64,000 bases of DNA from Planctomycetaceae bacterium (GTDB lineage Bacteria; Planctomycetota; Phycisphaerae; SM23-33), in assembly GCA_039680605.1 (NCBI GenBank), contig JBDKTA010000039.1, positions 62,001 through 126,000 of the forward strand. The letters run 5' to 3'. The translations under genes were made by a program, and so were the position numbers. Numbering within the stretch: the stretch's first letter is position 1; each line of letters opens with the position of its first letter. The notes under the pieces were generated by a model. That model worked only from the letters and a program-made list of their open reading frames with translations, had not been told where the DNA came from and made no database searches. Of this stretch, positions 43,205 to 51,657 are shown in pieces.

Positions 43205-44161
43205 ATGATCACAATGTTGCTGGCAAAACGTATTCTGTTGGCTGTGGCGATGCTGGTAGCCGCCGCGGCGCTGGTGTACCCCTTCGCCCCCGCGGCCAAG
43301 GCCGACGGCGAGGCCAAGGCCCACAAGACTGACTGGCTGTACAAGGCCAAGTGGGGCGTCATGTTCCACTACACCGACCCCTGGCAGGGCGCCGGCACGA
43401 TCGAGGAATGGAACAAGCGCCTGGATGGTTTCGACGTGGACGGTCTGGCCAAGCAGCTCAAGGAACTCGGCGCCGGCTATCTGATGATCACCAGCAAGCA
43501 CGGCGGCAAGTTCACGCTGGCGCCCAACGCGGCGTTCGAGAAGGCCAACCCCGGCTGTACGCCCAAGCGGGACCTGATTGGCGACCTGGCCGAGGCGCTG
43601 GACAAGCAGGGCATCGGTCTGATGCTCTATTACGCTACGGGCATGGGCATCGACAAACCCAAGGTGGCCAACGTTACCGCCGAGGTGATCGGCGAGTGGT
43701 CGAAGAAGTACGGCAAGAAGGTGCGCGGGTGGTGGCTGGACAATAACGTCGGCGACCAGGACCTGCAGAAGCTCATCGCCGACGCCGCCCGCAGCGGCAA
43801 TCCCGACACCGTCGTGGGTTTCAGCCCGCCCAAGGCCCCCAGCCCGAGGCGCAACAGCCCCCAGGACGATTACACCGCCGGAAATACCCACGCCCCGGGC
43901 CCGGCCCGGTGCTCCGGCCGCTTCGTCGACGGCGCCCAGTGGCACATCCTGACGTACCTGGGCAACAACTGGGCCGGCGTTCACAAGAAGGCCGGCATGC
44001 GCTTCAGCCCCGAGCGCGCCGCGGGCATGACGGCAGGAGCGCTGTCCAAGGGCGGCGTGGTGACCTGGGACGTCAAACCGCTGGCCAGCGGCCTCATCGA
44101 CCCGGCGTACCTGCCCGGTCTCAAGGCCATTGGTGAAGCGGCCGCCAAGATCCAGCGATAA
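43205..44161 (+). CDS. Secreted alpha-L-fucosidase-like protein (GH29-like)
   Basis: A 318-residue protein with a signal peptide (residues 4-30, RILLAVAMLVAAAALVYPFA before the AKADG region). The mature chain matches the GH29 catalytic fold: KWGVMFHYTDPWQG, GAGYLMITSKHGGKFTLAPN, RDLIGDLAEALDKQGIGLML and KVRGWWLDNNVGD, where the aspartate is the likely nucleophile. The usual fucosidase C-terminal beta-sandwich is missing, so the protein is shorter than typical family members. The start is the ATG with AAAGG shortly upstream; a longer frame extends to 43094. It is divergent from the histidine kinase gene. Confidence 0.75.
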   Translation: MITMLLAKRILLAVAMLVAAAALVYPFAPAAKADGEAKAHKTDWLYKAKWGVMFHYTDPWQGAGTIEEWNKRLDGFDVDGLAKQLKELGAGYLMITSKHGGKFTLAPNAAFEKANPGCTPKRDLIGDLAEALDKQGIGLMLYYATGMGIDKPKVANVTAEVIGEWSKKYGKKVRGWWLDNNVGDQDLQKLIADAARSGNPDTVVGFSPPKAPSPRRNSPQDDYTAGNTHAPGPARCSGRFVDGAQWHILTYLGNNWAGVHKKAGMRFSPERAAGMTAGALSKGGVVTWDVKPLASGLIDPAYLPGLKAIGEAAAKIQR

Positions 44162-44164
44162 GGC

Positions 44165-45814
44165 CTATTTGGGATATCCCAGGTTTGGCAAGGTCGCCTC
44201 GGCCGAAGGCTTCAACGGCCAGACGGTCGCTTGCTTCAGTTGCGCCTGACCGCCTTCGGCGAAGAACGTCACCTCGCTGAAGGGGCCGATCTTCGCCCGC
44301 TTGTGCAGGCGGATCAAATTGTTGGCGTAGACGATGACGAAGTCTTTCGAGGCCGCCACGTGCAGGCTGAGCGTGTTCTTCTGCTCGGGCCAGGGCTTGA
44401 ACGGAATCGCTACGCCGTCGACGGTCAGCGTGTCGCCCTCAAAGACGATCTCACTTTGCCCGATCTTGATGCCGGTTCGCTTGGCCGAGCCGACCTGGAT
44501 GTCGGCGTCGATCTCCACTGGCGCGCCGCCGGTGGAAACGGTTTCCTTGCCCAGCGGCTTGTCGGCCAGCACCGTGGCCTTGGTCCGCAGCGGCGTCAGC
44601 TTGGGCAACACCACCAACCGAAGCTGGCTGTAGGAACAGAGCTTGCTGTGATAGTTGCGATCGGCTTTGCAGCCGGGGCAGCGGTTGACGACGGCAAAAT
44701 CATTTTCGGTGACCACCGTCACGTTGCTGGACCCGTTGCCGACACAGTTCTTGGCGGTGACCGAGGGGCAACCGTAGTTGTACTCGGCGAAGCGGTGGTT
44801 GTGCCCGCCGTAGGCCTGCGTCACGCGCTTGACAACCTGGTGATACTCCCCGACGCCGGTGGGGAAGTGTACGAACTGGAAGATCCGCGCGCCGTCCTTG
44901 AGGCGGGCGAAGTCGGCCTTCATGAAGTCCGCCGCCGCCTGAGGCGCCTCGTCACCCCAGAGCCCTTGGGCCTTGGGGTTGCGCCAGTCAACGCCGACGA
45001 AATGGCAGCCGCCATAGTTGAACGACCAGCGGTGCGGACCGACGTACTTCGTCCACACGCCGTGACAAAACAGCGGGTGGTCCGGATGGTGCTTGTCCGG
45101 CGAAACGGTACAGCCGGTATTGTCGTGGTTTCCGGGGACGGCAAAAGTGGGCACGGGAAAGTTCGCCCGCTTGATGTTGGCGGCCAGGCGTCGGAAACTC
45201 ATGATCGACTCCGGCGGCTGGGAGTAGTTGGCGTAGAGAACGTCGCCGGTCTCGAAGTGCATTCTGAGCATCGGACCCATCAGGGCGATGTCCCGGGCGA
45301 CGCCGGGATATTCCCCGCCGGTGCCGTGCCCGTCGGTGGTGTGCATGAACGCGAAGGGCAGCGTCTGCTTGTCCTCCCGCAAACCGAAGTCCACGCCCTT
45401 GCCGGTGGGCACCTCGCTGAGGCGATAAAACCACTTGCCCGTCGGCCAATAGTTGCTCGGCCAGGTCATGCTGACGCACCGCGCCGGGTTCCAGGGAATC
45501 GCCGGGTCGGGCACGAGCGTCAGGGTGTAGGCCCCATCCTCGCCGGTGACGGCGAAGTGCATGCCGTCATTGACGCCCACGCCGGCCAGGCCCTTCTCGC
45601 CCGCATCCCGTTTGCCGTTGGCATTGGCATCGAGGAAGACGACGCCCTCGACCGCGGCGGGGGCTTTCTCGTTGAACGAGGCCTTTACCTCGTCGAGCAC
45701 GTCTTGGGGAACCACAACCTTCGAGTCATCGACCGGTGGAGCTTCCTCGGCGGCCGGGGCGGCCCATAGCGGCGCGCACAAGACCAGAATGGCCACGATC
45801 GTCCATTTTTTCAT
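44165..45814 (-). CDS. Secreted calcineurin-like metallophosphoesterase
   Basis: A 549-residue protein with signal peptide (WTIVAILVLCAPLWAAPAA, cleavage near residue 22). A carboxypeptidase-regulatory-like domain follows (VEGVVFLDANANGKRDAGEK then LAGVGVNDGMHFAVTGEDGA), then the metallophosphoesterase domain. Metal motifs are HTTDGHGTGGEYPG (variant), VPGNHDNTGC, FVHFPTGVGEY and AYGGHNHRF. It may cleave phosphate esters or diesters in the periplasm. The URO-D-like gene lies 22 bp upstream on the same strand; the same pairing recurs at 60-62 kb. Confidence 0.82.
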   Translation of the reverse strand: MKKWTIVAILVLCAPLWAAPAAEEAPPVDDSKVVVPQDVLDEVKASFNEKAPAAVEGVVFLDANANGKRDAGEKGLAGVGVNDGMHFAVTGEDGAYTLTLVPDPAIPWNPARCVSMTWPSNYWPTGKWFYRLSEVPTGKGVDFGLREDKQTLPFAFMHTTDGHGTGGEYPGVARDIALMGPMLRMHFETGDVLYANYSQPPESIMSFRRLAANIKRANFPVPTFAVPGNHDNTGCTVSPDKHHPDHPLFCHGVWTKYVGPHRWSFNYGGCHFVGVDWRNPKAQGLWGDEAPQAAADFMKADFARLKDGARIFQFVHFPTGVGEYHQVVKRVTQAYGGHNHRFAEYNYGCPSVTAKNCVGNGSSNVTVVTENDFAVVNRCPGCKADRNYHSKLCSYSQLRLVVLPKLTPLRTKATVLADKPLGKETVSTGGAPVEIDADIQVGSAKRTGIKIGQSEIVFEGDTLTVDGVAIPFKPWPEQKNTLSLHVAASKDFVIVYANNLIRLHKRAKIGPFSEVTFFAEGGQAQLKQATVWPLKPSAEATLPNLGYPK

Positions 45815-45836
45815 AGCATGTTCTCCTGCAAACAGT

Positions 45837-46946
45837 TCAGCGGTGAGCGAGTTCGGCTGAGCGATCGAAGTAACGTTTGATTCCGGCCGGCGTGACATTC
45901 CAGGGAATGTGGTTACCGATACACATCATATAACCCCCGGTCATCCGCGCGGTTTCGATCATCGAGTCGACCATCGCGTCGATCTCGTCGGGGTTGTTGC
46001 GGGTCAGGACGCGGTTGTCGCCCTCGCCGGCCAGGAACAGGTTCTTGCCGGCGTGGCGGCGGGCGATGGCCTTGTAGTCGGTGTAGGGCTCGGAGATGAT
46101 CCCGCGGGCGCCGCAGGCGATCACGTCGTCGGCGTAGGCGTCCATGTTGCCGTCGGCCATGAAGATCACTTCCTTACCCGCCGCGCGAACGATGCCCCAG
46201 AACTCTTCGTAGCGCGGGAAGACGTACTTGTGCATCCACTTGGGCGAGCAGACCGGTCCGCGCGAGGTGACGATGTCGTCGTGGCAGGTGACGAACTTCA
46301 CCGGCAGACGCGCGAAGACGCGGAACAGCCGGCGGTTGATCTCGGCAAACTCGTTCATGATCCGCTCGAAGCGGTCGTCCAGGCAGCACTCCAGAAACAG
46401 CTCCCATCCGAACGTCAGCAGCGGCCACATGAACATCGTGTTGTAGAACCCGCATCCGGCGTCGGAGCCCTCGGGGGCTTTGTCGCCCCACTCGGCCGGG
46501 TAGCCGCGGCGGTACTCCTGGTACAGCCGCTGCTCGTCGCGGAAGTCATGGCCGTCGACGATGGGCCATTTGGAGAAGTCGCCCACCTCGAGCGGGCTGA
46601 ACTTGAAGACGTCCTCAGCCGACTTGAACATCGATTCGCCGTGGACCCACGAGGCGCTCTCGCCGTCGCCCCAGCGCACGGTGTGGCGATCGGGGTCGGA
46701 GCTCTTTCCGGTCAGATCCATCTCGGGGCGCGGGCGTGGGTCGTCCTTGTCGGGAATCCACAGCCCCAGTTGCGGATACAGCTCGGCGAGCTTCTGGCGG
46801 CAGAGTCGCGGGTGGTCGTAGTAGTCGATCCCCGTCATGTACGACTCGGCGTCCGGGCACGACCAGTGTTCCCAGTGCGGAATCCGCCGCGGCGCCAGTC
46901 CCATCAAGGCCAGATAACGATCGGAGGGTTTATTCTGTTCGCTCAT
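45837..46946 (-). CDS. Uroporphyrinogen decarboxylase-like (URO-D superfamily) protein
   Basis: A 369-residue protein of the URO-D superfamily. Landmarks are RIPHWEHWSCPDAESYMTG at the N-terminus, FVTCHDDIVTSRGPVCSPKW, FMADGNMDAYADDVIACGAR, and YMMCIGNHIPWNVTPAGIKR at the C-terminus. Conserved features of heme-pathway HemE, such as the FxGxPxT motif, are not evident. It is therefore more like the methyltransferase-type relatives (MtaA/CmuA) found in anaerobic planctomycetes. Substrate unknown. Confidence 0.8.
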   Translation of the reverse strand: MSEQNKPSDRYLALMGLAPRRIPHWEHWSCPDAESYMTGIDYYDHPRLCRQKLAELYPQLGLWIPDKDDPRPRPEMDLTGKSSDPDRHTVRWGDGESASWVHGESMFKSAEDVFKFSPLEVGDFSKWPIVDGHDFRDEQRLYQEYRRGYPAEWGDKAPEGSDAGCGFYNTMFMWPLLTFGWELFLECCLDDRFERIMNEFAEINRRLFRVFARLPVKFVTCHDDIVTSRGPVCSPKWMHKYVFPRYEEFWGIVRAAGKEVIFMADGNMDAYADDVIACGARGIISEPYTDYKAIARRHAGKNLFLAGEGDNRVLTRNNPDEIDAMVDSMIETARMTGGYMMCIGNHIPWNVTPAGIKRYFDRSAELAHR

Positions 46947-47132
46947 ACTCTTCCTGTATCAAAGCCGGCACGGCGCCGGGGCTTTCCGCCGCGCCGGCAG
47001 GGCGGGCGAATCGCGCTGCGAGTATAGCGACTGCAGCCGCGGCACGCGACGCAGTTTTGTGCTGAGCATCCACCGCCGGCGCGGCCGCGGCGGCAGCGGC
47101 GTCATCGATGTGGCCCCTCGGCGGGCGCGGTT

Positions 47133-48272
47133 CTATTTCCAGATGACCTTGAACTTGCCCAGCGTCAGGGAGCGTCTGAAGCGCGTCAGGCCCTGGCGGT
47201 CGGTCGTGAAATGTTTGAGTTGCCACTCCGGCGACTTGATCTCCAGGTTCGTCCGGTTGTTGATGATCGAGAGCTGGAACTCCAGGCGGTAAGACTGCAT
47301 CGCCTCGCGGTGGCGGTAAGGGGTGTGGTACACCAGCCGCCGGTTGGAGATGAGGATCCCGCTCATGCCGTCTTCGGTGCGCTGCAGGTCGCGGTCGGGC
47401 ACGTAACCGATGAACTCCTCGCCGTCCTGGCACTCGAACCATTGCTGGATGCGGTTCTGGACCGTCAGGGGCACCAGCGCCCAGCGCGACTCGCTGGTGT
47501 GCTCGATGAACTCGTGCAGCTTGGCGTGTTCGGGGCTGCCGCCCCCGCCGGCGGCGACCATGAACTCCTCCGCCCGGCGCAGGTTGCCGATCTGCAGGCG
47601 GCACCAGCCCTGGGCGGTGTCGCTGTTGACCTGGATCTGGGCGGAGATGATCCCGCTGCTGCCGCACATGTCGCACAGCCAGTAGGGCATGGCGTTGTCG
47701 GCCGGGCGAGGCACGTTCGGCACGCGTGGCAGGCGGGCCAGCACGTCTTTGGTCGAGACATCTTTCACGTCGTGGCTGCGGAGCACCATTTCGCCGGCGC
47801 TGCGCTCGGCTTCGAGTGAAATACTCGTCGTCAGTTGCGGCGCGAAGATGATCACGTGCGCGTCGAGGTGATGGCCGGTGCTGCACTGCAGGCACCGGCG
47901 GGGCATCGTGCAGCGGAACGACTCGTCCAGCAGGCGGTCGGCGGGAAACTCGAACAGCGCGCTGGTGCGTTCGAACTGCACCAGCCGCAGCGGTCCGTTG
48001 GAGATCGCGTGCGTGGCGGCAGGGGAAGGCTGGTCGAGGTCGATGGGCCTGTGCACCGGCGGCGCCGGCGCCGAGGCGTCGTCTTCCTCGTCCTCGTCGC
48101 TGAGCCAGTCGACGATGATGTCCTCGGGCGCTTCGATGACTGGAAGCTGAAATCGCTGGCGGCAGTTTCCGCAGCGCGCGTTCTGGCCGCTGTATTCCGG
48201 CGGCACGTTCAGGATTGTTCCGCAGTGCGGACACTGCGCCTGGCGCTGACGAATCAATACGTCTTCGCTCAT
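47133..48272 (-). CDS. Hypothetical protein with N-terminal zinc ribbon
   Basis: A 379-residue protein. The first 40 residues hold a zinc-ribbon pattern (CPHCGTILNVPPEYSG, ARCGNCRQRF) like MJ0042-type zinc-finger N-termini, then an acidic/proline linker (DEDEEDDASAPAPP). A large C-terminal domain has more CxxC pairs (CLQCSTGHHL, CDMCGSSG). No enzyme motif, signal peptide or membrane segment is visible. I do not recognise the C-terminal domain. Between its end and the URO-D gene are 186 bp without recognisable features. Confidence 0.65.
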   Translation of the reverse strand: MSEDVLIRQRQAQCPHCGTILNVPPEYSGQNARCGNCRQRFQLPVIEAPEDIIVDWLSDEDEEDDASAPAPPVHRPIDLDQPSPAATHAISNGPLRLVQFERTSALFEFPADRLLDESFRCTMPRRCLQCSTGHHLDAHVIIFAPQLTTSISLEAERSAGEMVLRSHDVKDVSTKDVLARLPRVPNVPRPADNAMPYWLCDMCGSSGIISAQIQVNSDTAQGWCRLQIGNLRRAEEFMVAAGGGGSPEHAKLHEFIEHTSESRWALVPLTVQNRIQQWFECQDGEEFIGYVPDRDLQRTEDGMSGILISNRRLVYHTPYRHREAMQSYRLEFQLSIINNRTNLEIKSPEWQLKHFTTDRQGLTRFRRSLTLGKFKVIWK

Positions 48273-48599
48273 GGGTAACCCTCCAGCAGGCATATCTTGC
48301 GAACCGGTCATAGCCCTCTCCGCGGTCGAACGCCGGCGGTGCTCTTTCGCCCGGACCCGTTATCCGAGGCTGCCGCCGTAACGCGACACTGTCCACGCCC
48401 TGGTCTGACACGAAAACCCGGCAAAAAATGCACAATTTCAGGCGCCAGAACTGCCCTCCGAAACGACCGGCCGGCGGCACCTCGCACCGTCTGGGTCGCT
48501 CAAGACCCTTCCTTGCCGTCGGGTCTCGACTCACCTTACACACGTGATTCTAGTCTGAAGTCGGAATTCTGTCAATGAGGTAAAACGGCCACTTACCGG
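48273..48599. other. 327-bp gap, nothing recognised
   Basis: Between the zinc-ribbon gene and the mannitol dehydrogenase-family gene. Contains no frame I would support as a gene, no strong palindrome and no clear terminator; there is some AT-rich sequence near the dehydrogenase stop. Confidence 0.4.
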
Positions 48600-49883
48600 T
48601 CAGCTTTCCTCGTAAGCCCGCAGACAGGTGATTGCTTCCCACGTCAGATCGACCAGCGCCTCGGCGCGATGTCCGCTCTCGTCGCCCCAGATCTGGCCCA
48701 TCAGGCGAGCCAGGTTTTCGCGGGCGGCGGGGGCCTGTTCCACCACCGCCCAGGGCAGACCGGCCGAGAGGCCTCTCTGGCGGGCCATCATCAGCACCGC
48801 CGCGGCGGCGCCCAGGGCGAGGTTGCGTGGTTTGATCCCCGCCTCCATCGCCAAAACCATCGTGCCATAGAGACGGTCGTGGTATCCCAGTTTGCGCAGC
48901 GGGTCCCGCGTGACGCGCGAGACCAGATCGTTGAGATGCAGGCACGCCATCCGCTCCAGCAGGTCTTCGGCGTATGCGCGATACCCCTCGGGCGTGAACA
49001 GCGCATCGCCCAGCCCCGCGTGACGCTTCAGCAGGGCCTGGCCGCTCTCTTCCAGGAACGCCGCACGGGCGATGCGCATGATCCACTCGTCCGCACCGGC
49101 CGCGGCGATCGTCTGATACCCGCGGAACTGCGCCAGGTACCCGATGAGCGAATGGACGGCGTTGTGCCCGTAGAGCTTGGCTTCCTCGAAGGGCAGCAGG
49201 TCGTCCTTCTCGACGAAGACCTCGATGCCCCGCCGCGCCGGCGGGCGCACGCGGGAGACCAGGATGTGGTTGAACTCCTCGACGAGGACGGCCTTGGTCA
49301 GTCCCGGCGTCATCGGCGCCAGGTTGAGCCGGTCGATGGTTTCGACGTCGCTGATGACGCCGCTCATTTTCCCGATGACGGTGTTGAGGGTCTGCACCTC
49401 GGCCAGCCGCTGCGGCGATCCGTGCCGGGCCAGCGCCTCGGCGAGGCGTTCGGCGGCGTGGTTGTGATTTTCGGCGGCGTAGATCAGCGTGGGCAGGTGG
49501 TTTCCCCGCCCGTCGAGCCCGGCGGCGATCATCGCTGCCACGCTGGCCGCTCCGGCGGCGTCATAGAACTTCACGCTGGGAAGGGCGGTGGCCATCTCGC
49601 AGGACTCGCGCACGGCTTCGACGATCCGCCGCCGCCCCGCCGACTCGGAAGGGTTGCACAACTCGACGCCGGCCACGGCGATCTTGTCGATCCCGTCGCT
49701 GCGGGCGACGTTGATGGTGTAGCAGTTGCCAGCCGCCCGCACCGCCGCGACCAGATCGGCGTCGACCTCGGCGACGACATAGCGCCCGAAGTTGCCCGAC
49801 AGGTAGGCTTCCAAAAGGAACAAGCCGCTCTGGATCGGTCCAAAGCCGAAGCCGACGAACGTTCTGTTTTCATGGCCGCTCAT
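48600..49883 (-). CDS. Mannitol dehydrogenase family protein (mannitol-1-phosphate 5-dehydrogenase-like)
   Basis: A 427-residue NAD-dependent dehydrogenase of the long-chain mannitol/polyol family. The N-terminus has the nucleotide-binding fold (TFVGFGFGPIQSGLFLLEAY, VVAEVDADLVAAV). Later blocks TLIYAAENHNHAAERLAEAL, VVNTVIGKM-like TLNTVIGKMSGVIS and LYGHNAVHSLIGYLA correspond to the family active site region (K/H residues). It probably oxidises a sugar alcohol phosphate. It is divergent from the carbohydrate-catabolic run starting at 49980 and probably works with it. Confidence 0.82.
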   Translation of the reverse strand: MSGHENRTFVGFGFGPIQSGLFLLEAYLSGNFGRYVVAEVDADLVAAVRAAGNCYTINVARSDGIDKIAVAGVELCNPSESAGRRRIVEAVRESCEMATALPSVKFYDAAGAASVAAMIAAGLDGRGNHLPTLIYAAENHNHAAERLAEALARHGSPQRLAEVQTLNTVIGKMSGVISDVETIDRLNLAPMTPGLTKAVLVEEFNHILVSRVRPPARRGIEVFVEKDDLLPFEEAKLYGHNAVHSLIGYLAQFRGYQTIAAAGADEWIMRIARAAFLEESGQALLKRHAGLGDALFTPEGYRAYAEDLLERMACLHLNDLVSRVTRDPLRKLGYHDRLYGTMVLAMEAGIKPRNLALGAAAAVLMMARQRGLSAGLPWAVVEQAPAARENLARLMGQIWGDESGHRAEALVDLTWEAITCLRAYEES

Positions 49884-49979
49884 GATGGTCGCCGCCGAAA
49901 CGGGTGGGCACATTATACGTTTCCGTATCCCGGCAAGCCCCTTTAGAATACTAGCGTAATGTCTTTTCGAGGATGTGCC

Positions 49980-51509
49980 ATGGCTGTCACGCGCGGAAAA
50001 TTCGTTCCGGTCAAACTGTCGCTGGCCGAGTTGCTGGGAAAGGATTACGTCCAGGCGGTGGCGGCTGCCCGGTCGGCCCTGACGGGCGAACCGGCGGCGC
50101 CGCTGCGGGCGGCGGCGCGGCGCAGGATCGACTTCTTCCCCGTCGCGATGCAGCGGGCCCTGGCGGCCCGCCTGGCCGACGTGGGGCGCCGCGTCTCCAG
50201 ACCTTGCGCCAGCACTGCCGCCGGGGCCTCGACGGCGACCTTCGAGGCCGTCACGCGAACGCAGGCCTCACCCGCCAGCGGATGGGGGTACTACCGCATC
50301 GGCGAGGACGGGCGGTTGTACCTGCTGTCCAAGAGCGAACACTATCACACGCCGCTGGGGCACTCGTTCCCCGGGTACGAGCTGGGGCGGCTGGCCCAGA
50401 CGCTGGGCATCTGCCAGGCCACCCACAACAACACGCGCGGGCACATCACGCGGCTGCTGGAAGGGGAGTTGCTCCGGGCCGCCAACGGCGCCGCCCGCGG
50501 CGGGCTCAGCGAGGTGCTCAACCTCCAGACCGGCTCCCTGGCATGCGAGGCGGGCATCAAGATGATGCTGGCGCGGTTCTACCAGTCTCAGGACGACTCG
50601 CCGCCGGCGCCGCAGCGCCGCGTGCCGGTGATGATCGTCATCGGCGACAACGAAGGCGGACGCGGCGCCAACTATCACGGCACGACGATGTTCGGCCAGA
50701 TGCTGCGCGGGATGTGGCCGGGCCTCGAGCGGCGGCTGGATCGGGCGGACGTCTGGAAGGTCGTCGCCGTGCGGGCCAACAACATGGCCGAACTTGAGGC
50801 CGCCTTCGCCAGGTACGACCGCGGGCGGTACAAGATCGCCGGAATGAGCCTCGAACTGGTGCTGATGAATTACGGCGGGCTGCGGTTGACGCCGGCATTT
50901 GCCCGAGCGGCCCAGCGTCTTTGCCGCCGTCACGACGCGCCGCTGATGATCGACGAGATCCAGACCTGCCTGTGGAGCCCCAGGCTGTACATGTACCGCG
51001 AGTACGGTCTCAAGCCCTCGCTGGTGGTGATCGGCAAGGGCTTTTCCGGCGGTGAATACGCCGCCTCGCGGTTGCTGATCGACAGGAGCCTCGACCGCCT
51101 TCCGCAGTTCGGCGCCCTGGTGACCAACGGGCAGGAAGAGCTGGCGTCGCTGGCGTACCTGGTGACGATGCGATGGGCGGCCGCCAACGCCGAGGCGACG
51201 GCGGCTGTGGGCGATTATTATCAGTCGCGCCTGCACGAGCTGGCTGCGCGCTATCCGCGGCTGATCTCGACCGTCGAGGGCAGCCGGCACCTGGCGTCGG
51301 TCTACTTCCACGATCTGGAGATCGTCAAGCGGTTCGTGGCGACGTTGGCCGGGGGCGGGCTGGATATTTCCGTCCAGACCTACAAGGCCGCCTGCCCGCC
51401 CGGAGCGCTGACCAAGCTGCCGCTGATCGTCGACGCCAAGGTCGTCGACCTGGTCATCGCCCGAATGGATGCCGCCCTGAGTTCAGTAGCACGGGCGTCT
51501 CGCCCTTGA
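49980..51509 (+). CDS. Class III aminotransferase
   Basis: A 509-residue PLP enzyme. The PLP region is visible: LMIDEIQTCLWSPRLYMYRE and SLVVIGKGFSGGEYAASRLL, with the lysine of IGKG as the likely Schiff base. NNTRGHITRLLEG and LQTGSLACEAGIKMMLARFY form the N-terminal substrate region. The family moves amino groups between omega-amino compounds or amino sugars and keto acids. ATG 49980 has GAGG about eight bases upstream; ATG 49959 is in frame. It sits at the start of a carbohydrate-kinase/isomerase run, so an amino-sugar or amino-alcohol substrate is likely. Confidence 0.82.
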   Translation: MAVTRGKFVPVKLSLAELLGKDYVQAVAAARSALTGEPAAPLRAAARRRIDFFPVAMQRALAARLADVGRRVSRPCASTAAGASTATFEAVTRTQASPASGWGYYRIGEDGRLYLLSKSEHYHTPLGHSFPGYELGRLAQTLGICQATHNNTRGHITRLLEGELLRAANGAARGGLSEVLNLQTGSLACEAGIKMMLARFYQSQDDSPPAPQRRVPVMIVIGDNEGGRGANYHGTTMFGQMLRGMWPGLERRLDRADVWKVVAVRANNMAELEAAFARYDRGRYKIAGMSLELVLMNYGGLRLTPAFARAAQRLCRRHDAPLMIDEIQTCLWSPRLYMYREYGLKPSLVVIGKGFSGGEYAASRLLIDRSLDRLPQFGALVTNGQEELASLAYLVTMRWAAANAEATAAVGDYYQSRLHELAARYPRLISTVEGSRHLASVYFHDLEIVKRFVATLAGGGLDISVQTYKAACPPGALTKLPLIVDAKVVDLVIARMDAALSSVARASRP

Positions 51510-51624
51510 GGAGCATGGGCGCGACGGGTGCCACACACAACTCCGTTGTGCGTGTCCCCGACCGCAAAGGCGGAGAGCATGGGCGAGACGCCCATGCTAC
51601 TCACGGGCAGGATGCCCGTGCTAC
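51486..51624. repeat. Composite REP element with GTAG feet
   Basis: Three palindromes lie back to back. GTAGCACGGGC-N5-GCCC occurs at the left, the REP half GGGTGCCACACACAACTCCG at 51526-51559, and two GTAG-footed stems at the right (reverse strand GTAGCACGGGCATCCTGCCC and GTAGCATGGGCGTCTCGCCC). GTAG-footed stems are the classical RAYT substrate. A relative is at 6360-6466. The element fills the gap between the aminotransferase and the kinase. Confidence 0.75.
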
Positions 51625-51657
51625 TCTATAACGTCCGTGCTACGCCGGAGAATCCTG

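Noticed and set aside
45837-46946. HemE (heme biosynthesis) for the URO-D-like genes here and at 61082-62143.
   Set aside because: The HemE N-terminal motif is missing, two copies occur, and no heme genes are near; other URO-D superfamily roles are more likely.
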